Assembly: GCF_913776855.1 (NCBI RefSeq) | Contig: NZ_CAJYQD010000020.1 | Location: forward strand, 57,939-121,938 | Reading direction: 5' to 3' | Source of the DNA: an uncultured Sphingomonas sp. | Lineage (GTDB): Bacteria > Pseudomonadota > Alphaproteobacteria > Sphingomonadales > Sphingomonadaceae | DNA: 64,000 nt | Shown: piece by piece, positions 36,435 to 45,123 of the stretch | Position numbering within the stretch: the stretch's first letter is position 1 | Layout of the letters: every line of letters begins with the position of its first letter | Position numbers and translations under genes: made by a program | The notes under the pieces: generated by a model | Seen by the model: only the letters and a program-made list of their open reading frames with translations | Told to the model about the DNA's origin: nothing | Databases searched by the model: none

Positions 36435-37049
36435 ATGGCCGAACGCCTTGAATCCGGCGCGACGACCGGGCGGCAGCGCATCCGCTTCGTCATGGCGACG
36501 CCGCACGAATATGGTCCGCACCTCCAGCAGCGGTTCGATCCGCTGATAACCGGGGTCGGGCCGGTGGAGGCGGCCGCCTCCACCGCCGCCATGCTGGCCG
36601 TGGCGGCGGAGCGGGGCGCGCTGCCCGACCTGGTCGTGTCGATCGGGTCCGCAGGATCGCGGACTCTGCCGTTGGGGTCGGTGTGGCAGGTCGCCAACGT
36701 GACGTGGCGCGACATGGATGCGTCGCGGATCGGCTTTGCCAGGGGCGTGGTGCCGTTCGCCGACTTCGGTGCGGAACTGACGTTGGCGACGCCGCTCGAC
36801 TGGCCGGTGGCGCGGCTGTCGACCGGTGCGGACATCGTCGGAGGCGAAGATTATGCGGGGATCGATGCCGATATGGTCGACATGGAAACCTATGCGATCG
36901 TGCGCGCCTGCCAGCGCTTCCGGGTGCCGGTCCTCGGCCTGCGCGGTATTTCGGACGGGCCGGGCGAGCTGGACGCGATCGGCGGATGGACCGCGATGCT
37001 GAACGTGCTGGACGAAAGGCTGGCGGCGGTGGTCGATCGGCTGGGATAG
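36435..37049 (+). CDS. MTA/SAH nucleosidase-like phosphorylase superfamily protein
   Basis: 204 residues of the PNP/UDP phosphorylase fold. IRFVMATPHEYG is the first strand, ITGVGPVEAAASTA follows, then VVSIGSAGS, and the substrate-binding MVDMETYAIVRACQ with catalytic-type LRGISDG near the C-terminus. Enzymes of this type remove adenine from 5'-methylthioadenosine and S-adenosylhomocysteine. It is somewhat shorter than E. coli MtnN (232). Start is three bases after the polymerase stop, so it is probably co-expressed with it. Its relation to polysaccharide synthesis is unclear and may be accidental. Confidence 0.8.
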   Translation: MAERLESGATTGRQRIRFVMATPHEYGPHLQQRFDPLITGVGPVEAAASTAAMLAVAAERGALPDLVVSIGSAGSRTLPLGSVWQVANVTWRDMDASRIGFARGVVPFADFGAELTLATPLDWPVARLSTGADIVGGEDYAGIDADMVDMETYAIVRACQRFRVPVLGLRGISDGPGELDAIGGWTAMLNVLDERLAAVVDRLG

Positions 37050-38126
37050 CTACGCCCGGTCGAGGAACACCACGCCCGGCACCGCGATGCGCGCTGGTGT
37101 CGCGCGCAGGCGACCGTCATAGGTCATGTCGAAAATCGCTACCGTGCCGCTGCGTTCGTTGGCCACCAGCAACTGCCCGCTATCCTCCAGCACCAGGAAG
37201 AAGCGCGGCCAGTCGCCGCCGCACGGTATGTGCTGGGCCAACCTCGCGCTGCCGTCCTCGGCCAGGTCGAACACCGCGATGCTGTTATGCCCGCGGTTCG
37301 AGGCGTAGAGGCGGCGGCCAGCGCTATCGATCGCGATATGCGCGCCATAGGACGTGCCCTGCCAGTCGGGCGGCAGCAGCGAGGTGGTGGCACGCGCGGT
37401 CAGCGTACCGTCGAACTGCGCGTCGAGCGTGGTCAGCGTGTTGGCGAGTTCGGTGACGACGTAAGCGATCGGCAGCATTGGGTGATAGGCCAGGTGGCGC
37501 GGCCCCGATCCGGCGGGCGCCCGCCATGCCAGCGCCGGCTCCCCGATCTCCCCGGTCGACAGGGCATAGGCGAACACGGCATCGGCACCCAGGTCGACCG
37601 AATGCAGGAAGCGATTGTCGGGGGTGAAACCGACCCAATGGGCGTGAGGGCCGGCCTGACGATCGGTGCGGGGGCCGGCGCCCTTGTGCTGGCGGATGAT
37701 CGGCGGCTGCGGCATCCCGGCAGCGAGCGGGTAGAGCGCGACGGTACCCGACGAATAATTGGCGACCGCGAGCAGCGAGCCGTTCGGGGCGATAGCGATG
37801 TGGCAGGGGTCGTCGCCACCGCTCGGCAGGTCGGCAAGGATCTTGCCGGCGCGGTCGGTGGCGACCATCCGCCCCTGCGCGAATTCGCGGACGAAATAGC
37901 GCATGTCGCCGCGCGACACGCCGAATGACGCGTCCTTGAGCGCGGGATCGGCGGCCCCGACGCTCCAGCTGCGGCCAGACGCGGGCAGACGGTAGACACC
38001 GGCCCCGCCCTTTGCAGCATAGGTTCCGGCGATCAGCGCCTGTCGCCACCCCTGTGCCCGGACGGGTAGCGTGGACAAGGTGGCGGTGGCGGCCATGCCG
38101 GCCAGAACGGAGCGTCGCGTGGTCAT
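37050..38126 (-). CDS. beta-propeller lactonase family protein (6-phosphogluconolactonase-like)
   Basis: 358 residues. N-terminal twin-arginine signal (TTRRSVLAGMAATATLS, cleavage after VRAQ), so it is exported folded. The rest shows seven-bladed propeller repeats such as HIAIAPNGSLLAVANYSSG, HWVGFTPDNRFLHSVDLG, LAYHPMLPIAYVVTEL and HIAIDSAGRRLYASNRG, the lactonase family pattern. Cytoplasmic YbhE/Pgl members hydrolyse 6-phosphogluconolactone; a periplasmic location suggests another sugar lactone. Stop is directly adjacent to that of the nucleosidase gene, facing it. Start at 38126 places the RR motif at the beginning. Confidence 0.83.
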   Translation of the reverse strand: MTTRRSVLAGMAATATLSTLPVRAQGWRQALIAGTYAAKGGAGVYRLPASGRSWSVGAADPALKDASFGVSRGDMRYFVREFAQGRMVATDRAGKILADLPSGGDDPCHIAIAPNGSLLAVANYSSGTVALYPLAAGMPQPPIIRQHKGAGPRTDRQAGPHAHWVGFTPDNRFLHSVDLGADAVFAYALSTGEIGEPALAWRAPAGSGPRHLAYHPMLPIAYVVTELANTLTTLDAQFDGTLTARATTSLLPPDWQGTSYGAHIAIDSAGRRLYASNRGHNSIAVFDLAEDGSARLAQHIPCGGDWPRFFLVLEDSGQLLVANERSGTVAIFDMTYDGRLRATPARIAVPGVVFLDRA

Positions 38127-38161
38127 GGACCCGCTATGCGCCGCTCCGGCCACCCATGCAA

Positions 38162-38692
38162 TCAGGCGGCGGTGAACACGCCGCAGGCGATGCGACCGCC
38201 CGAATTGCCCGACGGGTCGGTCTTGTAGTCGTCGGCATTGGCATGGATCACGAACGCCGAGCCATCGGCGTCGAGCAGCCCGTCCATCGTGCCGGCGGGC
38301 AGCATGATCGTGACCGATCCCGACCCGTCGGCGCCGATGGTCAGGTTGGGCGCATCACCCGCGTGCGGGCCGGCGGGGTTACTGGTGCCGTGCTGTTTGG
38401 CGGTCGGGTTCCAGTGGCCGCCAGCAGTGGTGAAGTCGGGCGCGTCGCAGCGGCCGATCGTGTGGACATGGGCACCGTGCATCCCGGCAGGCATCCCGCG
38501 AGCGTCGATCCTGATCTGGATACCGCCCGCCATTTCGGTCGCGGTGACGGTGCCGACATCTGCGCCGGCGGCGGTGCGCAGCGGCGCGGTGGCGGTCCGC
38601 ATCGTCTTGTCACCGGCCATGCCGGTTCCGGTGGTGGTGCAGCCGGCAAGGGCGGTGGCAGCGATGGCGGTGAGCAAGGTGGCACGCAGCAT
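38162..38692 (-). CDS. sodC: Cu/Zn superoxide dismutase, lipoprotein
   Basis: 176 residues. Signal with lipobox ALAGC. Family motifs: HGAHVHTIGRCD (two Cu ligands), GGHWNP, GPHAGDAPN (Cu/Zn bridging and Zn histidines) and the C-terminal DYKTDPSGNSGGRIACGV containing the electrostatic-loop and disulfide Cys. Converts superoxide to peroxide and oxygen in the periplasm. It lies 35 bases upstream of the lactonase gene on the same strand. Confidence 0.95.
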   Translation of the reverse strand: MLRATLLTAIAATALAGCTTTGTGMAGDKTMRTATAPLRTAAGADVGTVTATEMAGGIQIRIDARGMPAGMHGAHVHTIGRCDAPDFTTAGGHWNPTAKQHGTSNPAGPHAGDAPNLTIGADGSGSVTIMLPAGTMDGLLDADGSAFVIHANADDYKTDPSGNSGGRIACGVFTAA

Positions 38693-38748
38693 GGTCGAAA
38701 TCCCCTTTGATACAGATGCGGAATGTTCCGGCGGTGCGGACGGTTCCG

Positions 38749-39540
38749 TCAGGTCGTCATCGGTCCGGCCAGCAGCAGCGGATCGATCCGCGCGTCATGC
38801 CATTTCATGCCCCAGTGCAGATGCGGGCCGGTCGCGCGGCCGGTCGCACCGATCGCGCCCACGACCTGCCCCTGCCGTACATGCTCGCCGGGCTTCACGT
38901 CGATCCGCGACAGGTGGAGGAACGCGCTGTTCAGCCCCATGCCATGGTCGATCATCAGCAGGTTCCCCTCCAGCGTGAAGGGGGCGGAAGCAGCGAGGAT
39001 GACGACGCCATCGGCCGGCGCCGCGACCGGCGTACCGGTCGGCCGCGCGACATCGACGCCCGAATGATAGGCGCCGGGTTCGCCGGCATAGACGCGCTGC
39101 GACCCGAACAGGCCGGAGATGCGGCCCTTGACCGGCCAGGCGAAGCGCTGCCGCCAGCCCTGTGCGTCGGTCGCCCGGTCCCGCGCGGCGTTGATCTGCG
39201 CGAGTTCGGGCGCGCGGCGGCGCTGGAATTCGGCAGAGGGTTGCGCGATGCGCGGCAGGGTCGGCAGGCGTTCGATCCGCCAGTTGCGCGGTGCGATGGT
39301 CAGGGGGCGGACGATACGCTGGCCATCGGGGAGCGTCGCGATCAGTGTCGCGGCGGGGCCGGCGTCGCGGTCGAACGCGATCAGGAACCGGCCATCAGAC
39401 GCGACCGCGACCGGTTGTCCGTCCAGTTGCAGCGTTGCACCGGGAGCCACGCTGCCGGTCAGCGCCGCGCCCTGCCCCGGCGTACCGTCGATCAGGATCG
39501 CGGCGGGCGCCGCCACGATCAGGGCGGCGGCAACGATCAC
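38749..39540 (-). CDS. M23-family metallopeptidase (LytM-type)
   Basis: 263 residues with a short hydrophobic N-terminus (signal or anchor), a beta-rich domain (VAPGATLQLDGQPVAVASDG), then a C-terminal M23 catalytic domain. This domain shows FGSQRVYAGEPGAYHSGVD (HxxxD zinc motif) and TGPHLHWGM (HxH). It cleaves peptidoglycan crosslinks or regulates amidases. A GTG start overlaps the preceding small gene by four bases (GTGA), so they are translationally coupled. Confidence 0.9.
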   Translation of the reverse strand: MIVAAALIVAAPAAILIDGTPGQGAALTGSVAPGATLQLDGQPVAVASDGRFLIAFDRDAGPAATLIATLPDGQRIVRPLTIAPRNWRIERLPTLPRIAQPSAEFQRRRAPELAQINAARDRATDAQGWRQRFAWPVKGRISGLFGSQRVYAGEPGAYHSGVDVARPTGTPVAAPADGVVILAASAPFTLEGNLLMIDHGMGLNSAFLHLSRIDVKPGEHVRQGQVVGAIGATGRATGPHLHWGMKWHDARIDPLLLAGPMTT

Positions 39541-39734
39541 TCCGGCGCCAGCGCCTTGGTCGACGCTGCGGCATCGACATAGGCTTCCTGCCGGTCTGCG
39601 TTCCAGTAGCGCAGCTCTTCGAGCGGGATACGGGTGCCGGTGACCGCGCAGGTCACGAAATCGCCATCGGCCAGCACCCGGAAATTATTGGTGAGGTAAT
39701 GGAGCTTGGCAGGGCGGCTTTCGGGCTTCAGCAT
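39537..39734 (-). CDS. DUF2093 family small protein
   Basis: 65 residues. Matches the DUF2093 pattern: KLHYLTNNFRVLADGDFVTCAVTG, then IPLEELRYWNADRQEAYVDA. Function unknown; widespread in alphaproteobacteria and often next to xseA. The single cysteine sits in the conserved CAVTG. It follows xseA by 13 bases and overlaps the M23 peptidase start, so xseA, this gene and the peptidase form one leftward operon. Confidence 0.88.
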   Translation of the reverse strand: MLKPESRPAKLHYLTNNFRVLADGDFVTCAVTGTRIPLEELRYWNADRQEAYVDAAASTKALAPE

Positions 39735-39747
39735 GAGCGGTTCCGGA

Positions 39748-41235
39748 TCAGAGCAGGGTGGGTTGCGTCGGCTCGACATAGGCGCGGCCACCGGCACGCT
39801 CAACCTTCGCGTCCAGCACGCCGTCGCGGAAGTGGAGCTGGAGCGCACCGGCCGCGCGGGCATCGGCGGCGGTCGCCACCGTCTTGCCGTTCGTCTTGGC
39901 AACGACGCGGACATAGCCCTTTTGCAGCAGATTGTCGGGATTGACCTGCTCCAGCATCCGCGCGGTGCCGTCGAACCGCGCGCGGGCCTGCGCCAGCCGC
40001 TGGGTCAGCATCGCGGGGCGCAGCGCATGGCCGTGGCGGTCGAGGCTGCGCCGGGCGGTCGCGACGCGGCGTTCGAGGGCGAGCGACAGGCGGCCGGCGG
40101 CATCGTCCAGCCGCTGCCGCTGCGGGCCGAGCAAGGCGTCGCGGCGGGGCATGACGCGGACCAGCGCCGCCAGTTGCTCGCGCCCCCGGTCGTGGTAGCG
40201 CCGCGTGCACCGTTCCGTCCGCAGCGCCAGCGTGGCGATCGTGTGGGCGAGGTCGGCGCGGACCGGCACCGCTAGTTCGGCGGCGGCGGTCGGCGTCGGC
40301 GCGCGCAGGTCGGCGGCATGGTCGCACAGCGTCGTGTCGGTTTCATGCCCCACCGCCGAGATGACCGGGATCGGCGAGGCGGCGACCGCACGGACGACGA
40401 CTTCCTCGTTGAAGCACCACAAATCCTCGATCGATCCGCCGCCGCGCGCGACGATCAGGAGGTCGGGGCGGTATATCCGGTTACCCCCATCGCCTTCCGT
40501 ACCCCGGCGAAGGCCGGGGTCCAGTTGGGTGACGTCTGCGACTCCTTCCGACTGGTCCGGAGCTGGACCCCGGCCTTCGCCGGGGTACGGTTGAGGACGG
40601 GCGGGAAGCGACCCGAACCCCTTCACCGCCGCCGCGATCTCCGCCGCGGCGCCCTCGCCCTGCACCTTCACCGGCCAGACCAGCACATGGGTCGGGCAGC
40701 GATCGGCCAGCCGGTGGAGGATGTCGCGGATGACCGCGCCGGTCGGCGAGGTGACGATGCCGATGGTGCGCGGCAGGAAGGGCAGCGGACGCTTCGTCGC
40801 CGGGTCGAACAACCCCTCCCCCGCCAGCTTGGCCTTCAGCTTTTCGAGCAGTGCCATCAGCGCGCCTTCGCCGGCCAGCTCCAGATGGTCGATCACGATC
40901 TGGTAGCGCGAGCGGCCGGGATAGGTGGTGAGCTTGCCGGTCGCGATCACCTCCACGCCGTCCTGCGGCGTGAAGGCGAGGCGGCCGGCCGATCCGCGCC
41001 ACATCACCCCGTCGATCAGCGCGGCATCGTCCTTCAGCGCCAGATAGACATGGCCCGACGATGCGCGCTTGTAGCCCGAGATTTCACCACGCAGCCGGAC
41101 GCGGCCGAACTCGCCCTCGACCATGCGCTTCAGCCGGCCGGCGAGTTCGCTGACGCTTTCGGGCGCGGCGTTGTCGTTCGCGCGTGGCTCGGCTACGAGC
41201 CGGCTCGAGGTAAAATCGGGGAAACGATCGTCCAT
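39748..41235 (-). CDS. xseA: exodeoxyribonuclease VII large subunit, carrying an in-frame palindromic insertion
   Basis: Large subunit of ExoVII, which degrades single-stranded DNA. 495 residues against about 456 in E. coli. N-terminal OB fold ([22 protein letters not shown]), catalytic core with [29 protein letters not shown] and [26 protein letters not shown], then a coiled-coil. Residues ~216-246 ([14 protein letters not shown] to LDPGLRRG) do not belong to the family and are encoded by a 90-bp REP-like element that keeps the frame open; they fall in a surface loop before the RGGGS core. The start codon overlaps that of the divergent purD. Confidence 0.95.
   Translation of the reverse strand: MDDRFPDFTSSRLVAEPRANDNAAPESVSELAGRLKRMVEGEFGRVRLRGEISGYKRASSGHVYLALKDDAALIDGVMWRGSAGRLAFTPQDGVEVIATGKLTTYPGRSRYQIVIDHLELAGEGALMALLEKLKAKLAGEGLFDPATKRPLPFLPRTIGIVTSPTGAVIRDILHRLADRCPTHVLVWPVKVQGEGAAAEIAAAVKGFGSLPARPQPYPGEGRGPAPDQSEGVADVTQLDPGLRRGTEGDGGNRIYRPDLLIVARGGGSIEDLWCFNEEVVVRAVAASPIPVISAVGHETDTTLCDHAADLRAPTPTAAAELAVPVRADLAHTIATLALRTERCTRRYHDRGREQLAALVRVMPRRDALLGPQRQRLDDAAGRLSLALERRVATARRSLDRHGHALRPAMLTQRLAQARARFDGTARMLEQVNPDNLLQKGYVRVVAKTNGKTVATAADARAAGALQLHFRDGVLDAKVERAGGRAYVEPTQPTLL
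40499..40588. repeat. 90-bp REP-like element inserted in frame in xseA, copy C
   Basis: A perfect 26-bp inverted repeat: left arm 40499-40524 beginning GTACCCCGGCGAAGGCCGGG, right arm 40563-40588 its exact complement, with 38 bases between. The length is a multiple of three and no stop codon is introduced in the xseA frame. Each arm also contains the inner palindrome CCCCGGC...GCCGGGG. Confidence 0.92.
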
Positions 41236-42517
41236 GAATGTCCTGTTGATCGGATCGGGTGGGCGCGAACATGCGCTGGCGTGGAAGCTGGCGCGCTCGC
41301 CGCTCCTCGATACGCTTTATGCCGCGCCCGGCAACCCCGGCATCGCGAACTGCGCGACGCTGGTGCCGCTGGAGGTGACCGATCACGCCGCGGTGGTGGG
41401 CTTCTGCGTCGAACGGTCGATCAAGCTGGTGGTGGTCGGGCCGGAAGCGCCGCTGGTCGCGGGGCTGGCCGATGATCTGCGTAGCAGCGGCATCGCGACG
41501 TTCGGGCCATCCGCCGCCGCCGCGCAACTCGAAGGGTCGAAGGGCTATACCAAGGACCTATGCCGCGAGGCGGATATTCCGACCGCCGGCTATGTCCGCG
41601 TGACCGACCTCGACAGCGCCATCGCCGCGCTGTCCCCCTTCTCGCTGCCGGTGGTCATCAAGGCCGACGGCCTTGCGGCGGGCAAGGGCGTGACGGTGGC
41701 GATGGACCGCGCCGAGGCGGAAGGCGCGCTCCACGCGATCTTCGAACAGCCCGGCGGCGAGGCGGTGATCGAGGAGTTCCTGGCCGGCGAGGAAGCCAGC
41801 CTGTTCGTGCTGACCGATGGTGTCACGCTGCTGCCGTTCGGATCGGCGCAGGACCACAAGCGCGTCGGCGATGGTGATACCGGGCCGAATACCGGCGGCA
41901 TGGGCGCCTATTCCCCCGCCCCCGTCCTGACCCCTGCGCTGGAGAAACTGGCGATCGACACGATCGTCGCGCCGACCGTGGCGGCGATGGCCGCACGTGG
42001 CACCCCCTATTCGGGCGTCCTCTATGCCGGGCTGATGCTGACCGAGCGTGGGCCGAAGCTGATCGAATATAATGCGCGCTTCGGTGATCCCGAATGCCAG
42101 GTGCTGATGGCGCGTCTGGACAGCGATTTGCTGCCGGTGTTGCTGGCGGTGGCGCAGGGGACCTTGGCCGACGTCGAGCCGCCGGTGTTCAGCGACGACA
42201 CCGCGCTGACGGTGGTGATGGCGGCGCCCGGCTATCCCGGCACGCCGGAGACCGGTCGTGCGATCGGCGGGATCGACGCGGCGGAGGCGACCGGCGCGAC
42301 CGTGTTTCACGCGGGAACCCGATCGGGCGGCACGGGCGTTGTGACCGCCGGTGGCCGGGTGCTGGCCGTGACCGGACGCGGGGCCAATGTGACCGCCGCG
42401 CAAGGAGCGGCGTATCGCGCGGTCGATGCGCTCGACTTTCCGGGCTTCTGCCGCCGCGACATCGGCTGGCGCGAGGTCGCACGCGAAGCGGCGATGAAGG
42501 ATGGATACGATGGATAG
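41234..42517 (+). CDS. purD: phosphoribosylamine-glycine ligase
   Basis: 427 residues, the normal GARS length. Purine biosynthesis step 2: ATP-dependent joining of glycine to phosphoribosylamine. N-terminal [19 protein letters not shown] is the family signature. ATP-grasp domain: [45 protein letters not shown] and [14 protein letters not shown]. The start codon at 41234 overlaps the xseA start codon on the other strand (shared CATG), so each gene's promoter must lie inside or beyond the other's coding region. Confidence 0.97.
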   Translation: MNVLLIGSGGREHALAWKLARSPLLDTLYAAPGNPGIANCATLVPLEVTDHAAVVGFCVERSIKLVVVGPEAPLVAGLADDLRSSGIATFGPSAAAAQLEGSKGYTKDLCREADIPTAGYVRVTDLDSAIAALSPFSLPVVIKADGLAAGKGVTVAMDRAEAEGALHAIFEQPGGEAVIEEFLAGEEASLFVLTDGVTLLPFGSAQDHKRVGDGDTGPNTGGMGAYSPAPVLTPALEKLAIDTIVAPTVAAMAARGTPYSGVLYAGLMLTERGPKLIEYNARFGDPECQVLMARLDSDLLPVLLAVAQGTLADVEPPVFSDDTALTVVMAAPGYPGTPETGRAIGGIDAAEATGATVFHAGTRSGGTGVVTAGGRVLAVTGRGANVTAAQGAAYRAVDALDFPGFCRRDIGWREVAREAAMKDGYDG

Positions 42518-43154
42518 TGGCACCACTCCCCTGCAATCGCCCGGTTTCCTCGGCGCGCTGACGACGGTCCATTTCGTCATCATCGCCGTGCTGGCGGTGC
42601 TGACGATCATCGGCATCGCCTATGGCATGAAGCTGGCGCGCGCCCGGCGGCAGGGTGTGCGGGAACTGGAGGAAGCCGGGCATCTGGAGCGGGGTGACGC
42701 GCCGGCGCGCGAGGTGCCGGCGGCCGTCGAAAGCGCTCCGCCGGCAACACCCACGCCCGCGCCCATTGAGCGGGTAGCGGCACCGTCGCCTGCACGGGTC
42801 GAGCCGGTCGTGACCCCAGCCCCCGCCGCACCGGTCGAACCGGCAGCGGAGCCGATCGTAGCGCCGGTGCCTGTCGCGGTAACGACGCCCCCTGCCCCGG
42901 CCGCCCCGGCAGCCGGCACCACCGATCTGACCCGCCTGAAGGGGCTGGGACCGAAGGTCGCCGCGATGCTGATCGAACAGGGCGTGCCGGACATTGCGAC
43001 GCTGGCAACGCTGGATGCCGCACGGGCAGATGCGGTCGCCGCGCAGCTGGGCATGTTCGCCCCGCGCATGACCAAGGACCGCTGGGTCGAACAGGCGCGG
43101 TTCCTGGCGGCGGGCGATGTGGCGGGATTCGAGGCAACGTTCGGGAAGCTGTAG
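42510..43154 (+). CDS. membrane protein with Pro/Ala linker and C-terminal helix-hairpin-helix domain
   Basis: 214 residues. One N-terminal transmembrane helix ([21 protein letters not shown]), then a ~110-residue Pro/Ala/Val-rich flexible region. The C-terminal HhH domain, [27 protein letters not shown], is of the kind often annotated as helix-hairpin-helix or flap-endonuclease-like but without nuclease residues. HhH units bind DNA or proteins non-specifically. ATG 42510 has AAGGA eight bases upstream and overlaps the end of purD by eight bases, suggesting coupling; an ATG at 42501 has no usable site. Function unknown. Confidence 0.75.
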   Translation: MDSGTTPLQSPGFLGALTTVHFVIIAVLAVLTIIGIAYGMKLARARRQGVRELEEAGHLERGDAPAREVPAAVESAPPATPTPAPIERVAAPSPARVEPVVTPAPAAPVEPAAEPIVAPVPVAVTTPPAPAAPAAGTTDLTRLKGLGPKVAAMLIEQGVPDIATLATLDAARADAVAAQLGMFAPRMTKDRWVEQARFLAAGDVAGFEATFGKL

Positions 43155-43161
43155 GGACGGC

Positions 43162-43641
43162 TCAGTCCGGCGTTACATAGCGCCGGACTGCTTTGACCAG
43201 TTCGTCGAACCGCCGGTCGGTGCCGATCGTATTGATCGCAACATCACCGAAGCCCATGCTCTTCGACAGGGATGCGCCACGTGCGGCCAGGGCATTGCGG
43301 AAGTGCGTCGGCCGATGGAGCCATAGGCACAAATGATGATGCCGCCCCTGCCGACGGATCGAGACATGGTCTATATCGTGCCATGCGATCAGGTCCTCGC
43401 TCCACGCCAGCCAGCAGATACCCTGATCGGACACCTCAATCGCAACTTCCCGCCCCCGCAGCAGACGGCGAAGGAACACCAGCGCGAAGGTACCGAACAA
43501 GAGGACGGCGAAAAGCCCGAAGGCACTGACAACGAGTTCGCCGGTCGTCGCCATGGCTATACCAAGTACGACGAACAGCAGGGATAGCAGGAGCAGAGCG
43601 GACAATCGCCACGGTGACGATCGCGCCTGCCACACCGGCAT
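43162..43641 (-). CDS. two-helix membrane protein with PH-like domain (STM3941-like)
   Basis: 159 residues. Two transmembrane helices, LSALLLLSLLFVVLGIAMA and VVSAFGLFAVLLFGTFALVF, are followed by a soluble part with ISDQG/SDQGICWLAWSEDLIAWHDIDHVSI, the pattern of bacterial PH-like domains. The family is uncharacterised. It follows the CNNM-family gene by two bases on the same strand, so it is probably in that operon. Confidence 0.7.
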   Translation of the reverse strand: MPVWQARSSPWRLSALLLLSLLFVVLGIAMATTGELVVSAFGLFAVLLFGTFALVFLRRLLRGREVAIEVSDQGICWLAWSEDLIAWHDIDHVSIRRQGRHHHLCLWLHRPTHFRNALAARGASLSKSMGFGDVAINTIGTDRRFDELVKAVRRYVTPD

Positions 43642-43643
43642 GG

Positions 43644-44948
43644 TTATGCCGCCGCCTGCACCAGCAGCTTGTCGATCTTGCGCCCGTCCATGTCGACGAT
43701 CTCGAAGCGCCAGCCCTGTTCGGTGAAATGCTCGCCCTCGGTCGGCAGGTGCTTGAGGACGGCGAGCGCGAGGCCGGCGACGGTCGCGTAGTCGCGGTCC
43801 TCGGGCAGGTCGATGCCGATGCGTTCGGCCAGCTGGTCGGCAGGCGTCTGGCCCGACACCAGCAGCGATCCGTCCTCGCGCCGGACGATCAGCGGATGGT
43901 CGCCCTCCTCCGCGTCCGAGGCGAAGTCGCCGGCGATCGCGCGCAGCAGGTCGGCGGGCGTCACCAGCCCTTCGAAATGGCCATATTCGTCATGGACGAG
44001 TCCCATCGGCACATCGGCACGGCGAATCGCCTGCAGCGCGTCCATCGCATCGACCTGATCGGGTAGCACCGGGGCTTCGTGCAGCAAGGTGCGCAGGTCG
44101 AGCGGCTCGCCCCGGCACAGTGCCGCGACGATATCGCGCGCCTGCACGACGCCGATCACCGCGTCGACCGATCCTTCGGCGACCGGCAGGCGGGTATGCG
44201 GCGTGGTCGCCATCGCCGCGCGGATGCCGGCATCGTCGAGCGTGACGTCGAGCCATTCGACCTCGGTCCTGGGCGTCATCACCTCGCGCACCGGGCGGTC
44301 GGCCAGGCGGACGACGCCGGAAATGATCGAGCGCTCATGCTCCTCGATCACGCCCGACTTGCTGGCTTCGGCGACCAGCAGGTGCAGTTCCTCCGCCGTC
44401 ACCCGGTTTTCGGATTCGCGGTTCATGCGCAGCAGCTTGAAGATCAGGCCCGAGGTCGTGTCGAGCAGCCAGACGAAGGGCGCGGTGATCCGCGACAGCC
44501 ACAGCATCGGCACCGCGACCAGCACCGCGATCGGCTCCGGGCTGCGCAGCGCGAACTGTTTCGGCACCAGCTCGCCGATCACCAGGCTGGCGAAGGTCGT
44601 GACGCCGATCACGACGCCGAAGCCAACATTGGCCGCCAGCGATTCGGGCAGGCCGAGCAGCACCAGCCGCTCGCCGACCGGCCCGCCCAGGCTCGCCCCC
44701 GAATAGGCGCCCGACAGGATGCCGATCAGCGTGATGCCGATCTGGACGGTCGACAGGAACTTGCCGGGATCGTCGGCCAGCCGCATCGCGGTCTGTGCGC
44801 CCCTGCCCCCCGCCTTTGCCAGGCCTTCCAGCCGTGCCTTGCGCGCGGACACGATGGCGAGTTCGGACATGGCGAACAGGCCGTTCAACGCCACCAGCGC
44901 GAGGATGATGACGACGTCGAACCAGGGGAAGGGTGTGAGAGGTTCCAT
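43644..44948 (-). CDS. CNNM/CorC (HlyC/CorC) family transporter-like protein
   Basis: 434 residues. DUF21 transmembrane domain at the N-terminus (VVIILALVALNGLFAMSELAI, then the QIGITLIGILSGAYSGASLGG helix). Two CBS domains (EVMTPRTEVEWLDV...VDAVIGVVQARDIV, and VPMGLVHDEYGHFEGLVTPADLL) and a C-terminal CorC_HlyC domain ending RFEIVDMDGRKIDKLLV. Members are linked to Mg/Co efflux or sodium/Mg exchange. ATG 44948 gives the expected MEPLTPFPWFDV start. Confidence 0.92.
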   Translation of the reverse strand: MEPLTPFPWFDVVIILALVALNGLFAMSELAIVSARKARLEGLAKAGGRGAQTAMRLADDPGKFLSTVQIGITLIGILSGAYSGASLGGPVGERLVLLGLPESLAANVGFGVVIGVTTFASLVIGELVPKQFALRSPEPIAVLVAVPMLWLSRITAPFVWLLDTTSGLIFKLLRMNRESENRVTAEELHLLVAEASKSGVIEEHERSIISGVVRLADRPVREVMTPRTEVEWLDVTLDDAGIRAAMATTPHTRLPVAEGSVDAVIGVVQARDIVAALCRGEPLDLRTLLHEAPVLPDQVDAMDALQAIRRADVPMGLVHDEYGHFEGLVTPADLLRAIAGDFASDAEEGDHPLIVRREDGSLLVSGQTPADQLAERIGIDLPEDRDYATVAGLALAVLKHLPTEGEHFTEQGWRFEIVDMDGRKIDKLLVQAAA

Positions 44949-45070
44949 TGAACTGCCCCACCCATGCCGCAATGCCGCGCCCCGCACAACCGGCGAGTCG
45001 CGGCGGAACGATCAATTTGCGTGCCGGTCGGTCAGGAACCGTTCAAAACGGATGCGGAACAAGTGGCGCG

Positions 45071-45091
45071 TTGCCCGGTTTTTCCGGGCAA
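45071..45091. promoter_or_regulatory. perfect hairpin in the leader of the OmpA-family lipoprotein gene
   Basis: TTGCCCGG, TTTTT loop, CCGGGCAA: an 8-bp perfect stem 33 bases upstream of the lipoprotein start and between divergent genes. Could stabilise the mRNA or act as a protein site. Confidence 0.4.
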
Positions 45092-45123
45092 GACCGAAAA
45101 TGGATACGTTGGAGGACATGGAC

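Noticed and set aside
44964..44980. Another TGCCGCAATGC-like site upstream of the CNNM gene
   Set aside because: It fits the core but lacks the following A/T-rich bases and is not at a polysaccharide gene; kept as a control rather than a copy.
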